A stretch of 64,000 bases of DNA, taken from assembly GCA_017562135.1 (NCBI GenBank), contig QEYB01000981.1, forward strand, positions 1 through 64,000, written 5' to 3'. The notes beneath the pieces were generated by a model. The model saw only the letters and a program-made list of their open reading frames with translations, was not told where the DNA came from and ran no database searches. Below are positions 42,001-54,960 of the stretch, one piece after another. Source of the DNA: Dipylidium caninum. Taxonomy: Eukaryota; Platyhelminthes; Cestoda; Cyclophyllidea; Dipylidiidae. A program made the translations under genes and the position numbers. Each line of letters begins with the position of its first letter. Within the stretch, counting starts at the first letter, position 1.

Positions 42001-43210
42001 TGCAACGTAATCTCCTCTCAAGCCGTTTGTCGGCTCCACCCCCTAAACCAACGCGCCTTTGGATCACAAAACCCGCGGAAGGGAAGTATTTTCGTCTCCC
42101 AATGACTTACTCCCTTTGGCTAGTCCACGAAACAGGTGATGGCCGGTGGGATGGGCGCACATGGGCACAATTGCGTGCACGCATTGAACGGTGCGAATGC
42201 CAGGACCCACAATATTCCCACACAGGCATACAAACACGATACGGAGGCCGAGGGCGTGAGTTTTGTGTCGATAGCCATGGGATGGGGAGAGAGTGGGAGG
42301 GGTGTCGGGAGGGTTTTTTGCCCTTTCACACACACACACACAAGCACACTCATACATACATTGAGGGGCCATTATCGCCACCGTCGACGGCGTTAGTCGT
42401 CGCGTATGACAAGCTCTTCTCTCTCCTCTCGTCATCGCTACGGTGGCTAAGTAAACGCCGGGCAGTGGTGGCAAGATCGCTGTGTTTATGAGAAGGCCCG
42501 GACACTAATATCCGTCGGTACCTTCGGTATGTGCGTGTGTGTGTGGAGTGGAGGGGAAGGTAGCGCAAGTAAGGAAAAGGGATTGAGGTATGTCGCTTTG
42601 TGAGAAGAAATCACGGTTGTGTAGGGTATCACTTCTTAGAAAACGTCTGTAAAAGCTTCGTCGTTCCACTGCACTTACTACATTAATCCCACAAATGGAG
42701 GTATTATTTGAGACCTCCTTCTAATAGCACTATGACCACGGGCTCATCTTTCTCAGGCATCTCTTATCCCTCAAAATTAAAGATAAAAGCTTGCTGTGAC
42801 TTTCCAATGCTGCGAAATTCGAATGAAAGCAAAAGTCGGTAGGGATGATGGGTAAAAATCCACGATATACAGGGGGGATGAACACCGAGGATTCCTCACG
42901 GTGCTAAAATTTGGCGGAACGGCAATCCGCGGATAGCGGTTGAGAAGCACTAATTGAATACATTAATTACCGTGTGGTAATTATATGTGTCGTCCATTCC
43001 TGCCTTTACTTTGCTAGTAAAAACCGCCAAATGGCGGACTTGACTGCATCCTCGTTGTTGAATGGCAATCCCCCTGATTATCAGTTTAGGGATCTTGGTC
43101 TCACTCATCATAACATGCGACAGGTTGCCATAGGTCAGTAGTTTATACGCACGAGATGCACGGGTAAGGTGATTGGTCGTCAAACATTAGGCTTGTGATT
43201 GGTTCGCTTG
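39024..43210. other. Intergenic region, no supported gene
   Basis: About 4.2 kb between the repeat arm and the forkhead gene. It contains a CA microsatellite at 42,327-42,342. Open frames up to about 160 codons occur on both strands, but none shows a known motif or convincing splice structure. Confidence 0.55.
42327..42342. repeat. (CA)n microsatellite
   Basis: Uninterrupted run of eight CA dinucleotides. Confidence 0.9.
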
Positions 43211-43214
43211 CGCA

Positions 43215-43223
43215 TATATTTAA
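43215..43223 (+). promoter_or_regulatory. Possible TATA element of the forkhead gene
   Basis: TATATTTAA lies about 30 bp upstream of the forkhead start codon at 43,254. That is close, but possible for a short leader. Confidence 0.35.
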
Positions 43224-43253
43224 CCAACCCCTCATTTGATAAGATAGTCAACC

Positions 43254-43985
43254 ATGACCAACATTCCAGTGCTTTCTTTGGACAGTCCACAGATCCCCGT
43301 GGAAATACTTAACCTGCAACATCAATTGTTTGAACTTATTAACAGACTACCTACCCCGCTCCTACCATCATTATCGCCTCAACCGCATCCTGGCCAGTTG
43401 ACGCTTCCTCCGCCACCACCACCACCACCACTACCGCCACCAATCCTGAATGCATCGCAACTCCCTGTTGTCCAAGCGTGTACATTTTATAGCTCTTCCC
43501 CTCCCCATCCAACAGGACCATCTCCAGAGCGCGTTTTCGCGCATACCACCAAGCCGCCCTACTCCTATATTGCCCTCATAGCAATGGCTATTGCAAATTC
43601 GCCCAAGGGCCGTTTGACGTTGAGCGAGATATGCGATTTCATTTCATCTCGTTTCCCTTACTACAGGGAAAGATACCCCAGTTGGCAAAACTCCATTCGA
43701 CACAATCTCTCCCTGAACGACTGTTTTGTTAAGATGCCGAGGGGAGCGGAAAGCTCAGGGAAAGGCAACTATTGGACCCTCGATCCCAACTCCAGGAATA
43801 TGTTTGAGGATGGTAGTTTTCTGCGTCGACGAAAACGATATAAGAGGAGCAACGAACAGGAACTACATCCATTACAGGCGCGAAGTTATCCCCGAAAAGA
43901 GTTCCTCAGCTCTCAGGGCCCGGGACAGTCGACGAGAGCTGTTTTTTCCATTGACCGTATCATGCGAAATCCGGAAAAAAGGTAG
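43254..43985 (+). CDS. Forkhead transcription factor, FoxD-like, single exon
   Basis: An open frame of 243 codons without introns. A proline run spans residues 53-63. The forkhead domain covers about residues 100-196, beginning [14 protein letters not shown], with the recognition helix [15 protein letters not shown] (~144-158), [10 protein letters not shown] (~169-178) and the basic end [12 protein letters not shown] (~187-198). [10 protein letters not shown] plus FLRRRKR fits FoxD best; FoxE and FoxL1 usually differ in the ALDP or SYW positions. Near the C-terminus FSIDRIM (~231-237) looks like an EH1 Groucho-binding motif, which suggests a repressor. Predicted nuclear DNA-binding regulator of development. 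The ATG at 43,254 is the first in frame. The class should be settled by a tree of the domain. Confidence 0.93.
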   Translation: MTNIPVLSLDSPQIPVEILNLQHQLFELINRLPTPLLPSLSPQPHPGQLTLPPPPPPPPLPPPILNASQLPVVQACTFYSSSPPHPTGPSPERVFAHTTKPPYSYIALIAMAIANSPKGRLTLSEICDFISSRFPYYRERYPSWQNSIRHNLSLNDCFVKMPRGAESSGKGNYWTLDPNSRNMFEDGSFLRRRKRYKRSNEQELHPLQARSYPRKEFLSSQGPGQSTRAVFSIDRIMRNPEKR

Positions 43986-45774
43986 ACAAAAACACTGATC
44001 TTATTTAGTTTTGTTGTAAATAGAGGAAAAAAGATGATAAACCGCTAAATTTTTTATTTAATGACTGCGTCTGACTGTGGTTGTTGGCTACCTCCAAAAT
44101 CTTTGTGTTCTCCACTCACCCGAACTCGCTGTTGGCGGTTGGATTTTAACGGGGTATTAGTGCATATCATCGCCTTTCCATTATCATTTACTAATCAACT
44201 TTGCAAGTTGGATGAGTGCGAACTTAAATGACTATGTCAACAATCACCACGACAACAGAGACTTCCGAAATCACTGACCTCGAACAACCATGCATAATCC
44301 AGTTCACTTGGCGAAGAGTTGAATGCGATTCGCTGAAGAAGCCTCTTGTCCCAGAGGCTAAAAGTCGTCCTGGCAAACCTCATGTCGAGAGGAGTCCCTT
44401 TCCGTGCCCGCCAGAGGATAACTCGGTCGCATGTGGCTAACTCCCCCCCATGAGTGCATTTTGACTACTTAAATGACACTCACGTGGACAAGCTTTTGTT
44501 TGTCTGCCATTGCAGCATAGCGTTTTGAAATTGTGATGAATGTGGTCGCAAAAACGCTTGCACTGGCATTATTAAATCTCTCTCTGAGCTGATTAAAGGG
44601 GAGGTTTATGAGGAGGAGTTTGTATTAAGTCGGCTTTCATTAATTATTGTGGTACAAGATGACAAATGAGACATAAACAGATGAGAATAAAGGGAAGTGG
44701 AACTTGGGGCCACGGTCTAGGGGCCCAGATCGACAGTTCTTTGTTGAGGGCGTCCTGTAGGCCATTTCGAAGAGTTAGCCAGAGATCGGAATTTTTCGCT
44801 GCCGCGACAGTCCAAACGAAGTGAAAGGAGACCGCTTTGAGGTGGGAGATGCTGGGACTGGCGGTGTGCAAACGTGCATTTCATGTTCACACGTACCCTG
44901 TCAAATGGAATCGTACGAGATTTCAGCCCGACTTTCGTTCCACCCTCCCGGTCGCCTTTACCGGTACGACATCCGGATGTCCCATAATGAGAAGCCTTGG
45001 CTCCGCGACTGTCTCCCTTCCTCTGTGCAAACTCCTCTCCGAGATTTTTACCTGGACAAGCTGCGGGCGCACGAATCACAGTGTTTAGTTGCCTTTGGCG
45101 GAACGGATTATAAGGGAGAGGTTAAAATTGCGCTTCAACTCTGTACACCATAAGCTGAAGCATTTTCTGGAAGTGGAGAGGCTGCTGGTGTTCGATGGAT
45201 GATGGATACTTGAAGCCTACGCTTCTGCTCTGATGAGGCAGTATTCAAAAACACACACTTGGGCACTATTTGGTGAAATGTTAAACGTCAGTAAAAGTCG
45301 GGTAGATTAAAGAAATTTTTAATGTCCCAGTAGGTCAAAAGACCGCTCGAAAACACGAGGGTTGTTGTCTTATACAATGTAAAAGAAACAGCCTTATCTG
45401 CTATGGTACCACCTATTCTAACCGATGCTTCATCGCCCGGTCCGTTCCACGCGATATCATTTAACAGCGGAACCACCAAGGCAGGTTTTTCGCCCGAGTC
45501 AATCTGATCAGGCAGTGCGCGGAGGCTAGCGTCTGGGCCCATTTATTCGGGTAATTTAAGTCGGCATGATGAGCGGAAGGCTGCGCTTAATATGGTGGCG
45601 TTGACAGTGCAAACCACAGGCCAGGGGAGGGGCTAATCATTTATCCATGCGAATATAATTGAGCGTCTCGGTGTAATTGGGCCATCGGGCTCAGTCCCAA
45701 CCACCCCTCCTGCTGTCCGGCCCACTCATCAGGAAGGCGCGGTTATTTGATTTATTGAGTCAGTAGGAGTAGGA
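43986..45774. other. Forkhead 3' flank and intergenic sequence
   Basis: T-rich 3' flank of the forkhead gene followed by sequence with no recognised gene. No canonical AATAAA was seen within 100 bp of the stop. Overlapping open frames at 44,717-45,153 on both strands match no family. Confidence 0.5.
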
Positions 45775-45802
45775 GGCGGCGGCGGCGGCGGCGGCGGCGG
45801 CG
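45775..45802. repeat. (GGC)n trinucleotide microsatellite
   Basis: Nine or more uninterrupted GGC units at the start of a GC- and CpG-rich block that runs to about 46,240. Confidence 0.9.
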
Positions 45803-46240
45803 ATGGTGGCGGCAGTAGACAAGGGGTACACAGTTGGTGGACACCAAAATCAACTACCTTCTTTCTTCCCCACGCCTGCTCGCAAACGTTTTCGCCTCCC
45901 CTTGTCTCATCATTTCGCGCGCTCCCTTCCCTTCGCGGTTTTGTAAACAGCCTCGGGGTGATGCGAGAGACGCGCGCCGCTCCTCGGCGGTGCGCCCGTG
46001 CGTTTGTTTATACCAGTTGAAGGTGCTGCTGCCCGGTGGTAGAGGTGGTGTGTGCTACGCACACTCCGACCACAATCTGGCGCCTGGGGGCTCGGAGTGG
46101 AGACGAATTGGGGAGAGGAGGAGGGCGGGGGAGGCAGAGGGGAGCCTCAGTACAGGGACAGACATCGAGCCAGTCGAAGCGTGAAGAGGGCGAATGACGC
46201 GAGTCCGGAAAGAAGCTCATTAGTAGCCAACATGGTAAGA
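45803..46240 (+). promoter_or_regulatory. GC-rich block ending in ATG plus splice donor; possible promoter and first exon
   Basis: CpG-rich sequence ends with ccaacATG|gtaaga at 46,232-46,240, a start codon directly followed by a strong donor. First coding exons consisting only of ATG occur in animal genes. I could not identify the next exon, so this is a prediction of a gene start only. Confidence 0.25.
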
Positions 46241-48889
46241 TTTAATCGCCTGAATTACCATTTCACCTAGCGAATAATAATAACAACAAGAGCATTTATT
46301 TATGCAGATTTACATTAATCGTCCTCATACCAATAAGAGTAAACTTTTGTGCAACTCCCTCAACAACAGACTTGATCGTCAATGCAATCTTAATTCCACA
46401 GTGTCTTCACGGCCTCCTTTGGAGGGAATCCGTGGAGAAGAGGCGCAGACTAACGATTAGAGGACACACAACAAGTACCTACCGCAATTTCTGACCAGGA
46501 ATTTGGGTTCGTGATGCAGGTCGCGACATTTTCTGGCTGCCTCGCGCAGAAAGGCGGTAGAGAGAGGGCGATAGAGTAGTTTTCCCCCCCTGTGCTGGTC
46601 TCCCCAGCCCCCTTCTCCACTCACACCCTCGCAAACGTATCAACATAGAGAGGATGCCATTAATTGTTCCGGAGGCGAAATTAAACAACTTATGAATCAT
46701 GACCAAACTGAACACCGCAAAGTCCCAACATACAGTCAAGCGGTGACAATGTGTCAGTTCATGTCAGGTAGATGAACACCCGCCTGGTAGTGACGCACAC
46801 AAAATGCTCCAATTTTGCATCCGTCTGGTTAGTCGTGGACGAATACTGCCGAGGCGTGCAAACCGTTGCATCTGGACGGCACTTCTGCCCTACACCGACG
46901 AGGCACTTGTCTCTGAATCCCAGTCTGTTGGGGTAGCGCGTCTGTTTGACAGATGCATCTCCTCCTCCCGTGGATGGGAGAACCTGTCTCGTACATAATG
47001 TCGCCCTCAGATGGACTCGGCCCGAGCCCACAACCGCCTTTCCGACCGTTCAGCGAAGATGCGCTTCACACGATTCTTGTCAGACTGGACTATCCATACA
47101 CATTAATTGTAGTAATGCAAGAAGTAGTTTGTCGAAAACGTGATCAAACGTGCGTCAGTAAAATAAACTACCCCCTGGACAAATCGTGTGATCCAATCAC
47201 TCCAATGTACTGGAAAGAACGTCTTAGAGCATGTTTAGCGTGAGGAACAGAGAAAGGGATGAAGCCCTTCCGGAATAAGGTCACCCTAAGTGTGCTTAAA
47301 TCTCAGGGTGATTTTAGCTGTTGTCAAGTCCCGACGAGGTAATTGAAGCTCGAGTGGAGTCGAAATGCAGAAAGTGGAAAAACAATCCTTGAACCCCTTC
47401 GAGGAAAACATAATTTTTAAATTCTCAACCGGCCTCAATTGCCTTCACATCACGCGGGGCTCAGAGGAGGGTTTGTCAACCGCGCCGTCCCATTCCGCGC
47501 CAGGCCGGTACGAGGCCAACAGTAAAAATGACGCAGAGGCTACGGGGCGAGGGTAAATGAAAGCGAAGGCAAATGCTCCGAACACTTTTTTGAGAGAACC
47601 CGTGGAGGACGGAAAAAAAGGACGTCAACAAACAAGACCAAATATGTCAATTTAGCGTCATTCCATAGCCATGTACACACGCAAACACCTACGGCGGGGG
47701 ATGGACGATCCCATTGGCTTGGGATAAACAACACACACACGGTGTGATGAACTCCAAATGGGGCATCTTAGGGGTGAACAGTTGAGAGACAGGGGGAAGA
47801 ACGAGCTTGGCTAACATTTGAAATGGTGAGATCTGTCACCCAGTCCCCTTGAGACATTGTGTGGGGGACACACAAGGCCGTCGTGCGAAGTTTTCAATGG
47901 GTGGTTTAATTGTGCTGTCATAACCACATTTAACCACTTAATCTGAGTGTTTCTGTGCGTTTGATGGAATGTCAACCGTTCCCGACCTGGCAATGTGACT
48001 GTTAGAAAGACCTTCTGCTCCCAGGGAAATCTCTTCATTAAGCCCTTCCATCTGCTCACAGTTATAATCACGTGTTGTATCAGTAGGGCAACACTAGCCA
48101 CAATTTACGCCTCCATTCACATCTGCAATTTGTTTTCGTTCCTTTTCTCTTCTGCGAGGAGGAAGTTTTCTATTTTAAAGGATAATGTAGGCAGAGCCCT
48201 GCAAGCCAGACCACATATGTGAAAGTTATGGTCCGAGAGAGTTCATGAGAGTGTTAATTGAGGAGAGAATTTTCGAATGACTTGCAAATCACCTGCACAA
48301 GAACAGAATAAATACAATGGTCGCCTTTAAATTTCCTTCAGAGCTGGCAGAGAAACCAGAGTTTGGGCTCGAAAATAAACACGCGTTACTCATGTTTAGT
48401 CAAGTAGCATCTTATGATAAACTCATCTGGAACCAAATGAACTGGTAGGCCTCGCTTCAGTCGAAGGCCACTTTCTTCCGCTGCTCAACACGAGATACCA
48501 AATTAAAGTCTTCATGGCTGGAGGGAGAGGTGGCGGTTCAAATAAATGAAGTAAAACGAGTAGGTGCTTATAAAATAGACTGTGCGCCTATCACCATTTT
48601 CACGAGAACAAATCCAGAGTAATTAAAATAAAGCGCTTTTGCACAGTAAATTAGAGAAAAAAATAAGTTCCCTTACCTTGAACAAAGACAACTGCTCACA
48701 CGAGAGTCAATGTGCCTCCCCTAGGAGAGAAATACTTATAATTACCTGAAGACTATGAAAAGGACGTTTTTGCTCAGTTCGTATTCGTCTTCGAGTGGCA
48801 AAGACACCGTGTAACGTGCGCTCAATATCTTTACTTATAAATAGCAAATGTATACCCTAATTGAATTCCTATAAATTTCCAGCGTTTGT

Positions 48890-49035
48890 ACCTTATTATT
48901 ATTATATTTTCCTCCGAAACCAGATGGAAGCAAAACGCGTATTTCTTTTACTAATTCAAATCGAAAACAATGCAGCTCAACTGGTTTCGAGAAACATTTG
49001 GAGATGGATCCGATGATGTAAAAAATGCTCGAAAG
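48890..49035 (+). repeat. Diverged direct repeat, unit 1
   Basis: Shares AAACCAGATGGAA and several spaced blocks, in the same order, with 49,553-49,740. Family unknown. Confidence 0.45.
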
Positions 49036-49552
49036 TAAGTCGAGTAAAGGGGGGAGACGAAAGTAATGACAGTTTCACCAAAGACAACGAATAAATCAAC
49101 GTGATAACAAAGGATTTAAATAATGCTTTCAATTTGAACAAGCTCCAAATGACTGTACACAAACTTCGCAGTTGAGACGTGAATGGAGGAGCACATTGAC
49201 GCCTCACTGAACGGTCATTTAGCCTCCGTCGTCACGAATATGGGCAAACTTTTGCAAAGTGGGCCACGACAAATCAAGCGAACGTGCGGCCCAGCTTTTA
49301 GTTACAAAAGTGGCAGGTGAGTTGATAGGGTTTTGACGCTGCTCTGGTCGAGTCCACCGTTTGCATAGACAAATACAATACGAGCAATACGAGGGCAGAT
49401 CAACATAGTCATTCGGGCGGGAACTATGAAACGCGCCTTCTTATTTAGTCTGTGCTCAGTCTCGACTGAGAGAGGTGAATTGTAACCTGTGCGGGGCATT
49501 TTCATTTATAACTGTTAAGGGTATTCTTCTTACACATTTCTCGGAATTTTCG

Positions 49553-49740
49553 CGTGCTTGTATCCCAATATAATTTTACTTTTCGCTTAAACCAGATGGA
49601 AATAAGACGCGATTTACACCCACTTTTCTTGTACGAGTTAAAAATGAAGCATAGCACAGCTCACACTTCGAGAAAAATTAATGCGGCATTCGGATATGGA
49701 CCCACTAATGCGAAGCATGTTCGACTTTGGTCCCAAAAAA
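49553..49740 (+). repeat. Diverged direct repeat, unit 2
   Basis: Partner of 48,890-49,035; similarity covers most of the unit with small indels. A 22-base piece seen near 49,155 (acacaaacttcgcagttg) also recurs near 51,590, so this may be part of a dispersed family. Confidence 0.45.
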
Positions 49741-50132
49741 ACTCGTCTAGACGTCTCGAGGAAGACCACCGGCCATGTTGACAACAAGGGGGAGTTAAAA
49801 AAGGCAGTGAAAACTAATAAGCACACGGATCTTTTCATGAACTTGAGTCTGAAGTAGGAGCCAGTAATCGAGACGGCTGTGCTGAAACATCTCCGTGCCA
49901 TAAATGATAAAGTAAGAATACCGGCCGCACGAGCAACTGATGCGACTGTAGATGATCGGCCGCCGGTGTAAGTGCGCATTTTCGTCGCTGTCTTCGCAAT
50001 ACACAACTGCTGGTCGGTTTTACACCAAACCGTCGCCTGTGACGAATGGTGGACTCTGTATGATAACTGACTACGGTCAAGCAAAGGGGTGGATTAAAAT
50101 ACAGTCGAATTTAATCAAAAAGGCCTAAGGTG

Positions 50133-50427
50133 GAATGCGGAAGCGGTGATCGCCCATTATCCCTTCTCGCCTACAGCCGGACGAAACCACAACGGCGGCC
50201 GTGTCCCATTGCACCAGTGAAAAAAACTTATGCTATGCATAAAAAGAAACCTAGGAGGAAAAACAAGCAGCATTGCTCACTGGGCAGGATGACAAAGCAC
50301 CACGACCACATAAAGCTTCCGTTTCTGCTGACGAATTAAATAAATTTGCCACGACATGACATTTTGCCCCATCCGCCCTATTTCCTCTGACATTTCGCCT
50401 GCCGACTTTTACCTTTTTCGTAATTAG
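50133..50427 (+). repeat. Inverted repeat IR2, left arm
   Basis: Reverse complement of about 57,063-57,356 with only scattered differences, the largest around 50,215-50,240. Both ends are fairly sharp and no protein motif is present. Possibly a non-autonomous mobile element inserted twice. Confidence 0.9.
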
Positions 50428-53064
50428 GATTTATTTCAAGAGGGAAAATACAAAAATCGAAATGATGATGTAATGGACTTCGAATTGCTCTTCAACCCTA
50501 AAAATAAAGATTACAAACGGCATATATGAGTTTCCCCAACGTTGGCGGAAAATCGTGGATCCAAATGGATGTGTTTTCGGTTGAAAATATGGAGTAATGT
50601 AAAAAATTGCGGTTTTATTTTTTACTGATATTCAACGTCAGTTTCATGATTTCCAATTTAATACCGAACTAATGGCCCGGAGGAGCAGATGGAGGTCCAG
50701 TGACTTTAACCGGATCGGCTTAAGCTGGCGTGAGGTGCGGTAGACGAGTTGCCTTCAAAAAAACACCAATTCCACCTTGCAGCCGCTTTAGGCTTTGGAT
50801 ACACAGTTTGGACTACAATACCCTATTAAAGCGTTAAGTAAAAAGGTGCAGACTCATTGCCTAGGCAACCTGCTGTGAAGGACAGTGCATCTCCGTAAAT
50901 AGAGGGGATGTGAAGTATTAGGACATTCGGCAGCTTACGCCGTTTTCTGCCATCAGCATCCGCCTTCTGGGGAGCTTAGTGTTCGGTGGTTGCCAAAACA
51001 CAGTGAGGGAAGCGTACGAGGATTAAGCCAACCCTGCGCAGTGTTAGCATTTGCTTTTGGCATTTTCGCCCAATGAAAGTCAAGTTTGATCTATTTCAAC
51101 AGTCAACACTTCATACTCGTTGAAAATAGAATTGGGAAATTTATGACCCGAGAGGTATTTGGAGATAGACATGCCATAATCATCTGAACAACTCGACTTG
51201 CTTCCTTCTACGGGTTGGCCAGCGACCAGACGCATAGAGGTGTGGAAATGCGAGTCAGAGGACTGATGGGCGAAGGAATCAGGGCTCTTTGTGAACTGAA
51301 ACAGGCTGCCTCCGCCTTCTCGCGGCCTCCTGAAAGGCCACACCTCAGGTCACCGCGAACCACTGCCAGGAACGTCATTTCTCTCCTGGCCTCCAAACCT
51401 CGCGTTTCGGTCTGTGAATCCCTCAAGTTTGCGTTATCTAAGAGCGGCGGGTGTTCAGCCTTTGAGTAAGTTAATTCCACGCCCATCCACCATCCTGACG
51501 CCTCAATCCTCGTTTTCCATTAGAAATCTCATGTGACTCCATTTTTATGATACTTACTGAATCCTACTTATTTCTTACTTAATTAAGGGTACACAACTTC
51601 GCAGTTGGGACTTCCTCAACAATTCAGGCGAACCAATCGCATCGGCACGAGGACCTCTCTTTCGGCTGTCCCGTCTGCGAGTACACTTAGAATTATAACG
51701 GGACCTTGTTTACTATTCACCGCTTCAACAGCCTACCTCCGCCCAGGCAACAAAGATTTTATATTGTAGGTTCAACTTGGGAGGGCTGTGAGGCGCCGAC
51801 AAAACTAAAAGTGGACCACCTAATGGGAGTGAGGGCGATTCCTCCGCTGCCACCTCTGCGACGGCGGTGAATGCGGTGGACCTCGCCACCTTCTGCTCTG
51901 TCGCTACCCAACAATTGAATTACACGGTTTAGTGCACAGGTCGTTTATTCCGACTTATGTGAAGCACTTTTAAATACACTAGCCTGCCTCGGACCATTAA
52001 CGTAGCCCTTTTGACTCCCCATCCCCGCCGGTCCTCGAGCGTGCTATATCGGTTCATCAGCAGTACGACCAAAATAGAAGGGTGAATTAGTGGTCGAGAA
52101 TTTCGCCTCCACTGAAAAATTAATTTGCGTTAAATGTCACCTTCCAGGGGGGAAACATTGTTGGTGTCACAGCGACATTTCTGCAGGGGCCGTGGTCCAC
52201 GAAGACGCCGCGGAGGAGAGGACCAGCCGCTTTCCCCCATGGACCGCGCCTTCATCCGGCTAGTGAATGCGTCTGCTGTTGCCTGGGCAATTAAGCATCA
52301 TGGTGGGGAGGGATTTTTGTACCCCTCTCTTCCCTTCCACCCCCAGTTGATCTGTTCATCTTGTCCAAGCTGGTTGTAGTCTTATGCGAAAAGTGGGCGA
52401 GTTGTTCAATCCCTCCGGGGATCACGGATTCTTTCGTCCTCGTCCCATTGCCCGAGAAAACGGAGAAGGAGGAGGAGCAGCTATCCGCCAGTTGTGAAGG
52501 TTTAGAGAGTGCTCTACTTTAAAGTAGATTTGAAGAATACGCTTGATTTTGACGGAACATAAAGTGAGTCGTGCAGACCTGACCTCAGACGTTGAGTGTG
52601 TGGCGTCTGCATGCATCGCGGACGTTAACGAGAGGAGCAGGCCACCCGGGGTCTCCATCCAGTAAAATTGAAATTGGTTGGGGGGTGAAAATAATGGTGT
52701 GGAGTGCTGACAGGTGAAGGATATCGTCAGAGTTGGTGGTTAAAGAACGGTGGTGACGATGAAATGCTGGGGACATGCCGAGAAACGAGGGTTATGAGGC
52801 GACTTCACGGAATGGAAGGGAGACCAGGTTTTAGGGACTGCAGAGACAGAGTCGAAAGAGTTGGATGTGAACGAGGGAGCAGAAGTGGATGCATAGGGAG
52901 CGGGGGGAAGGGATGGGTTGATTGAGGGACAGGGAGATGTGATGAAGACAGGCTTCCTGACAGTCAGATGCGCAGGTAGTAGCGAAGACGCCGACGAGGG
53001 AACAGACTGGGAAATCGCAATTCACACAACCTGTTTCGACTCACATGCCTGTCCTCTTCACCTT

Positions 53065-53090
53065 TCTTCTTCTTCTTCTTCTTCTTCTTT
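53065..53090. repeat. (CTT)n microsatellite
   Basis: Eight consecutive TTC/CTT units within a pyrimidine tract. Confidence 0.9.
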
Positions 53091-54935
53091 AGAGTAACAC
53101 AGTTTTAATTAATTGGGGAATCCTCCTTCGATCCTCCTCTTTCATCTCCGAATTTGGATTACTGGGTGCGAGTCTTGTCTATGAGTGGTTCCCTTCGTTG
53201 TCATTGCAGGTCCAGTCGTATCGCCGTCTTCGACGCCCAAAAGCTCTACCCAGTCGGTTTCACCCTCCTTTGCATGAAATCGCTGCAGTCCGATCCCTCG
53301 ACGGCCGCGGGCCCCAGCGCCGATACCCCTCAAGCCTGTCCTCACCCCTCTTCCCTAAACAGATCGCTGCAATTACTGCACATGGGAATGCCTCTAAAAG
53401 TTGATTACACCGAGGACTAACTTTGAGGGTTTAAGTTGAATTCGAACAATTGATATGCACGTTTGGACGACACAGGCCATCATTTTGTAGATTCCTCTGT
53501 CTTGCCACCTCGCTCTCCCCATACATGAATACAAAGGAGCATAAGCGCTATCATCTCGTGGCGAGTTTTATGCACTTCCAACGCTCAAGGCAATTCGGCC
53601 ACGTTAGATCGTGAGCAGTGAATGGGCCAGGAGTACCTCTTGCACCAGAAAAAGGAGTAATCGGGCGCGCCGCGTCCCAACGGCGAGTAGGACTGGCCTC
53701 CTCCACCGCGATATGCCCGTAATGTGAGAGAAAACTTGACTAAGTTAGGACAGTCTGCCCGTACACCTCCTATCGTCACTACCGACATAGCCACCGCTGC
53801 TCAATGGCACGATTTGCTGTCTCCATCCCACGCCACATGGGGACGCTCGTCTTCTGCCGTGGTAAGTTAGTCGCTGCCTTTGAGTTAGGCGCTCTTTTGT
53901 GCGTCGTGTGCCCAGACAGGCAATGCAACACTCGGCTCCCTTTGAAATACACGATTGATTCCGTTTTTTCGTCAAAAAGTCATCAGTTGCGATAACGAGT
54001 GGATTTCGTGTGACAATGAGAAAAGGACGAGCAAATGGAGAGGTGAGAATATAAGACAGAACGCACAATGTCCCACGCTGTCAAGCCCATTATGTGGGGA
54101 AAAGGTCTGAGGGTGAGAGCGCCCAAGCGGCCCAGTTGAAAGTGCTGGGAAGCTGCGGTAGAGAGGCGGCCGGAACCGGGCATGTTGTCGGTGTGAGACA
54201 CTTTTGGGCCACTCGTACGTCCCTGACTTCGGTGCAGCAGGTTACGACAATCACCTCACCATTTTCTTCCCCAATGCACCGTCCACTCGTGCTCTTTCGA
54301 TAGGCTCCTCCTGCTTCTTAATGCCCCGCCTCCACTTCCGAATGCGTCTTTAGCCTTGGTACACTGAGCTGCGGTAGGCAAAGGGTGTGCATTCATTTTG
54401 TTCATTTAAACACAAAGTGGGGTTTTTTTTCCGTGAATAAATAGTTGATTTCACCTTTAGCGTCATCTCAGAATGGGATTCTGGTGCCGAAAAAATGTCA
54501 TAAGAGCATAAAAGTGGCTTGGGACTCAGGATGCTTCCTCCACTGTCGACGCCGGCCAGAATTTACCCATGAAGCAACACAGTTGGGCCTACACCCACTA
54601 CCTTGAGACGCCTTTTCGATTCCCTTTCGTCGGAGTTATTTCGTGTGCCACGTATTTGCATTGACGCGGAATGTCTCTTTTACGTATTCATTCCGCTAAC
54701 TTTGACTGGATGTTATAGCTGCGCCCATGGATGGAGGCACACCTGCTGAGTGTAGGAAGAGAGCGTTGAAGGGGAGAGGGTAGCAGGGAAAACGCTTACT
54801 TAGCTGAAGAAAATTACACCCAGTTACAGTTTAAATTGCTGGAGAATAGAGCGTTCTGATGAGACCTGCCCTTTGGGGTTAGGCAGGACCGGAATTCTGA
54901 CACCCCGTGGACCGATATATTTGCCCTTATCGCAG

Positions 54936-54960
54936 GTGTGTGTGTGTGTGTGTGTGTGTG
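54936..54960. repeat. (GT)n microsatellite
   Basis: Twelve consecutive GT units. Confidence 0.9.

Larger units (their letters stand above)
46241..50132. other. Intergenic region with a diverged direct repeat
   Basis: No supported gene. The segments 48,890-49,035 and 49,553-49,740 are diverged direct copies of one another (see the separate entries). Confidence 0.5.

Noticed and set aside
50130..50339. 69-codon frame inside IR2 left arm as a transposon protein
   Set aside because: The right arm's equivalent frame is interrupted and the peptide has no transposase or reverse transcriptase motif.
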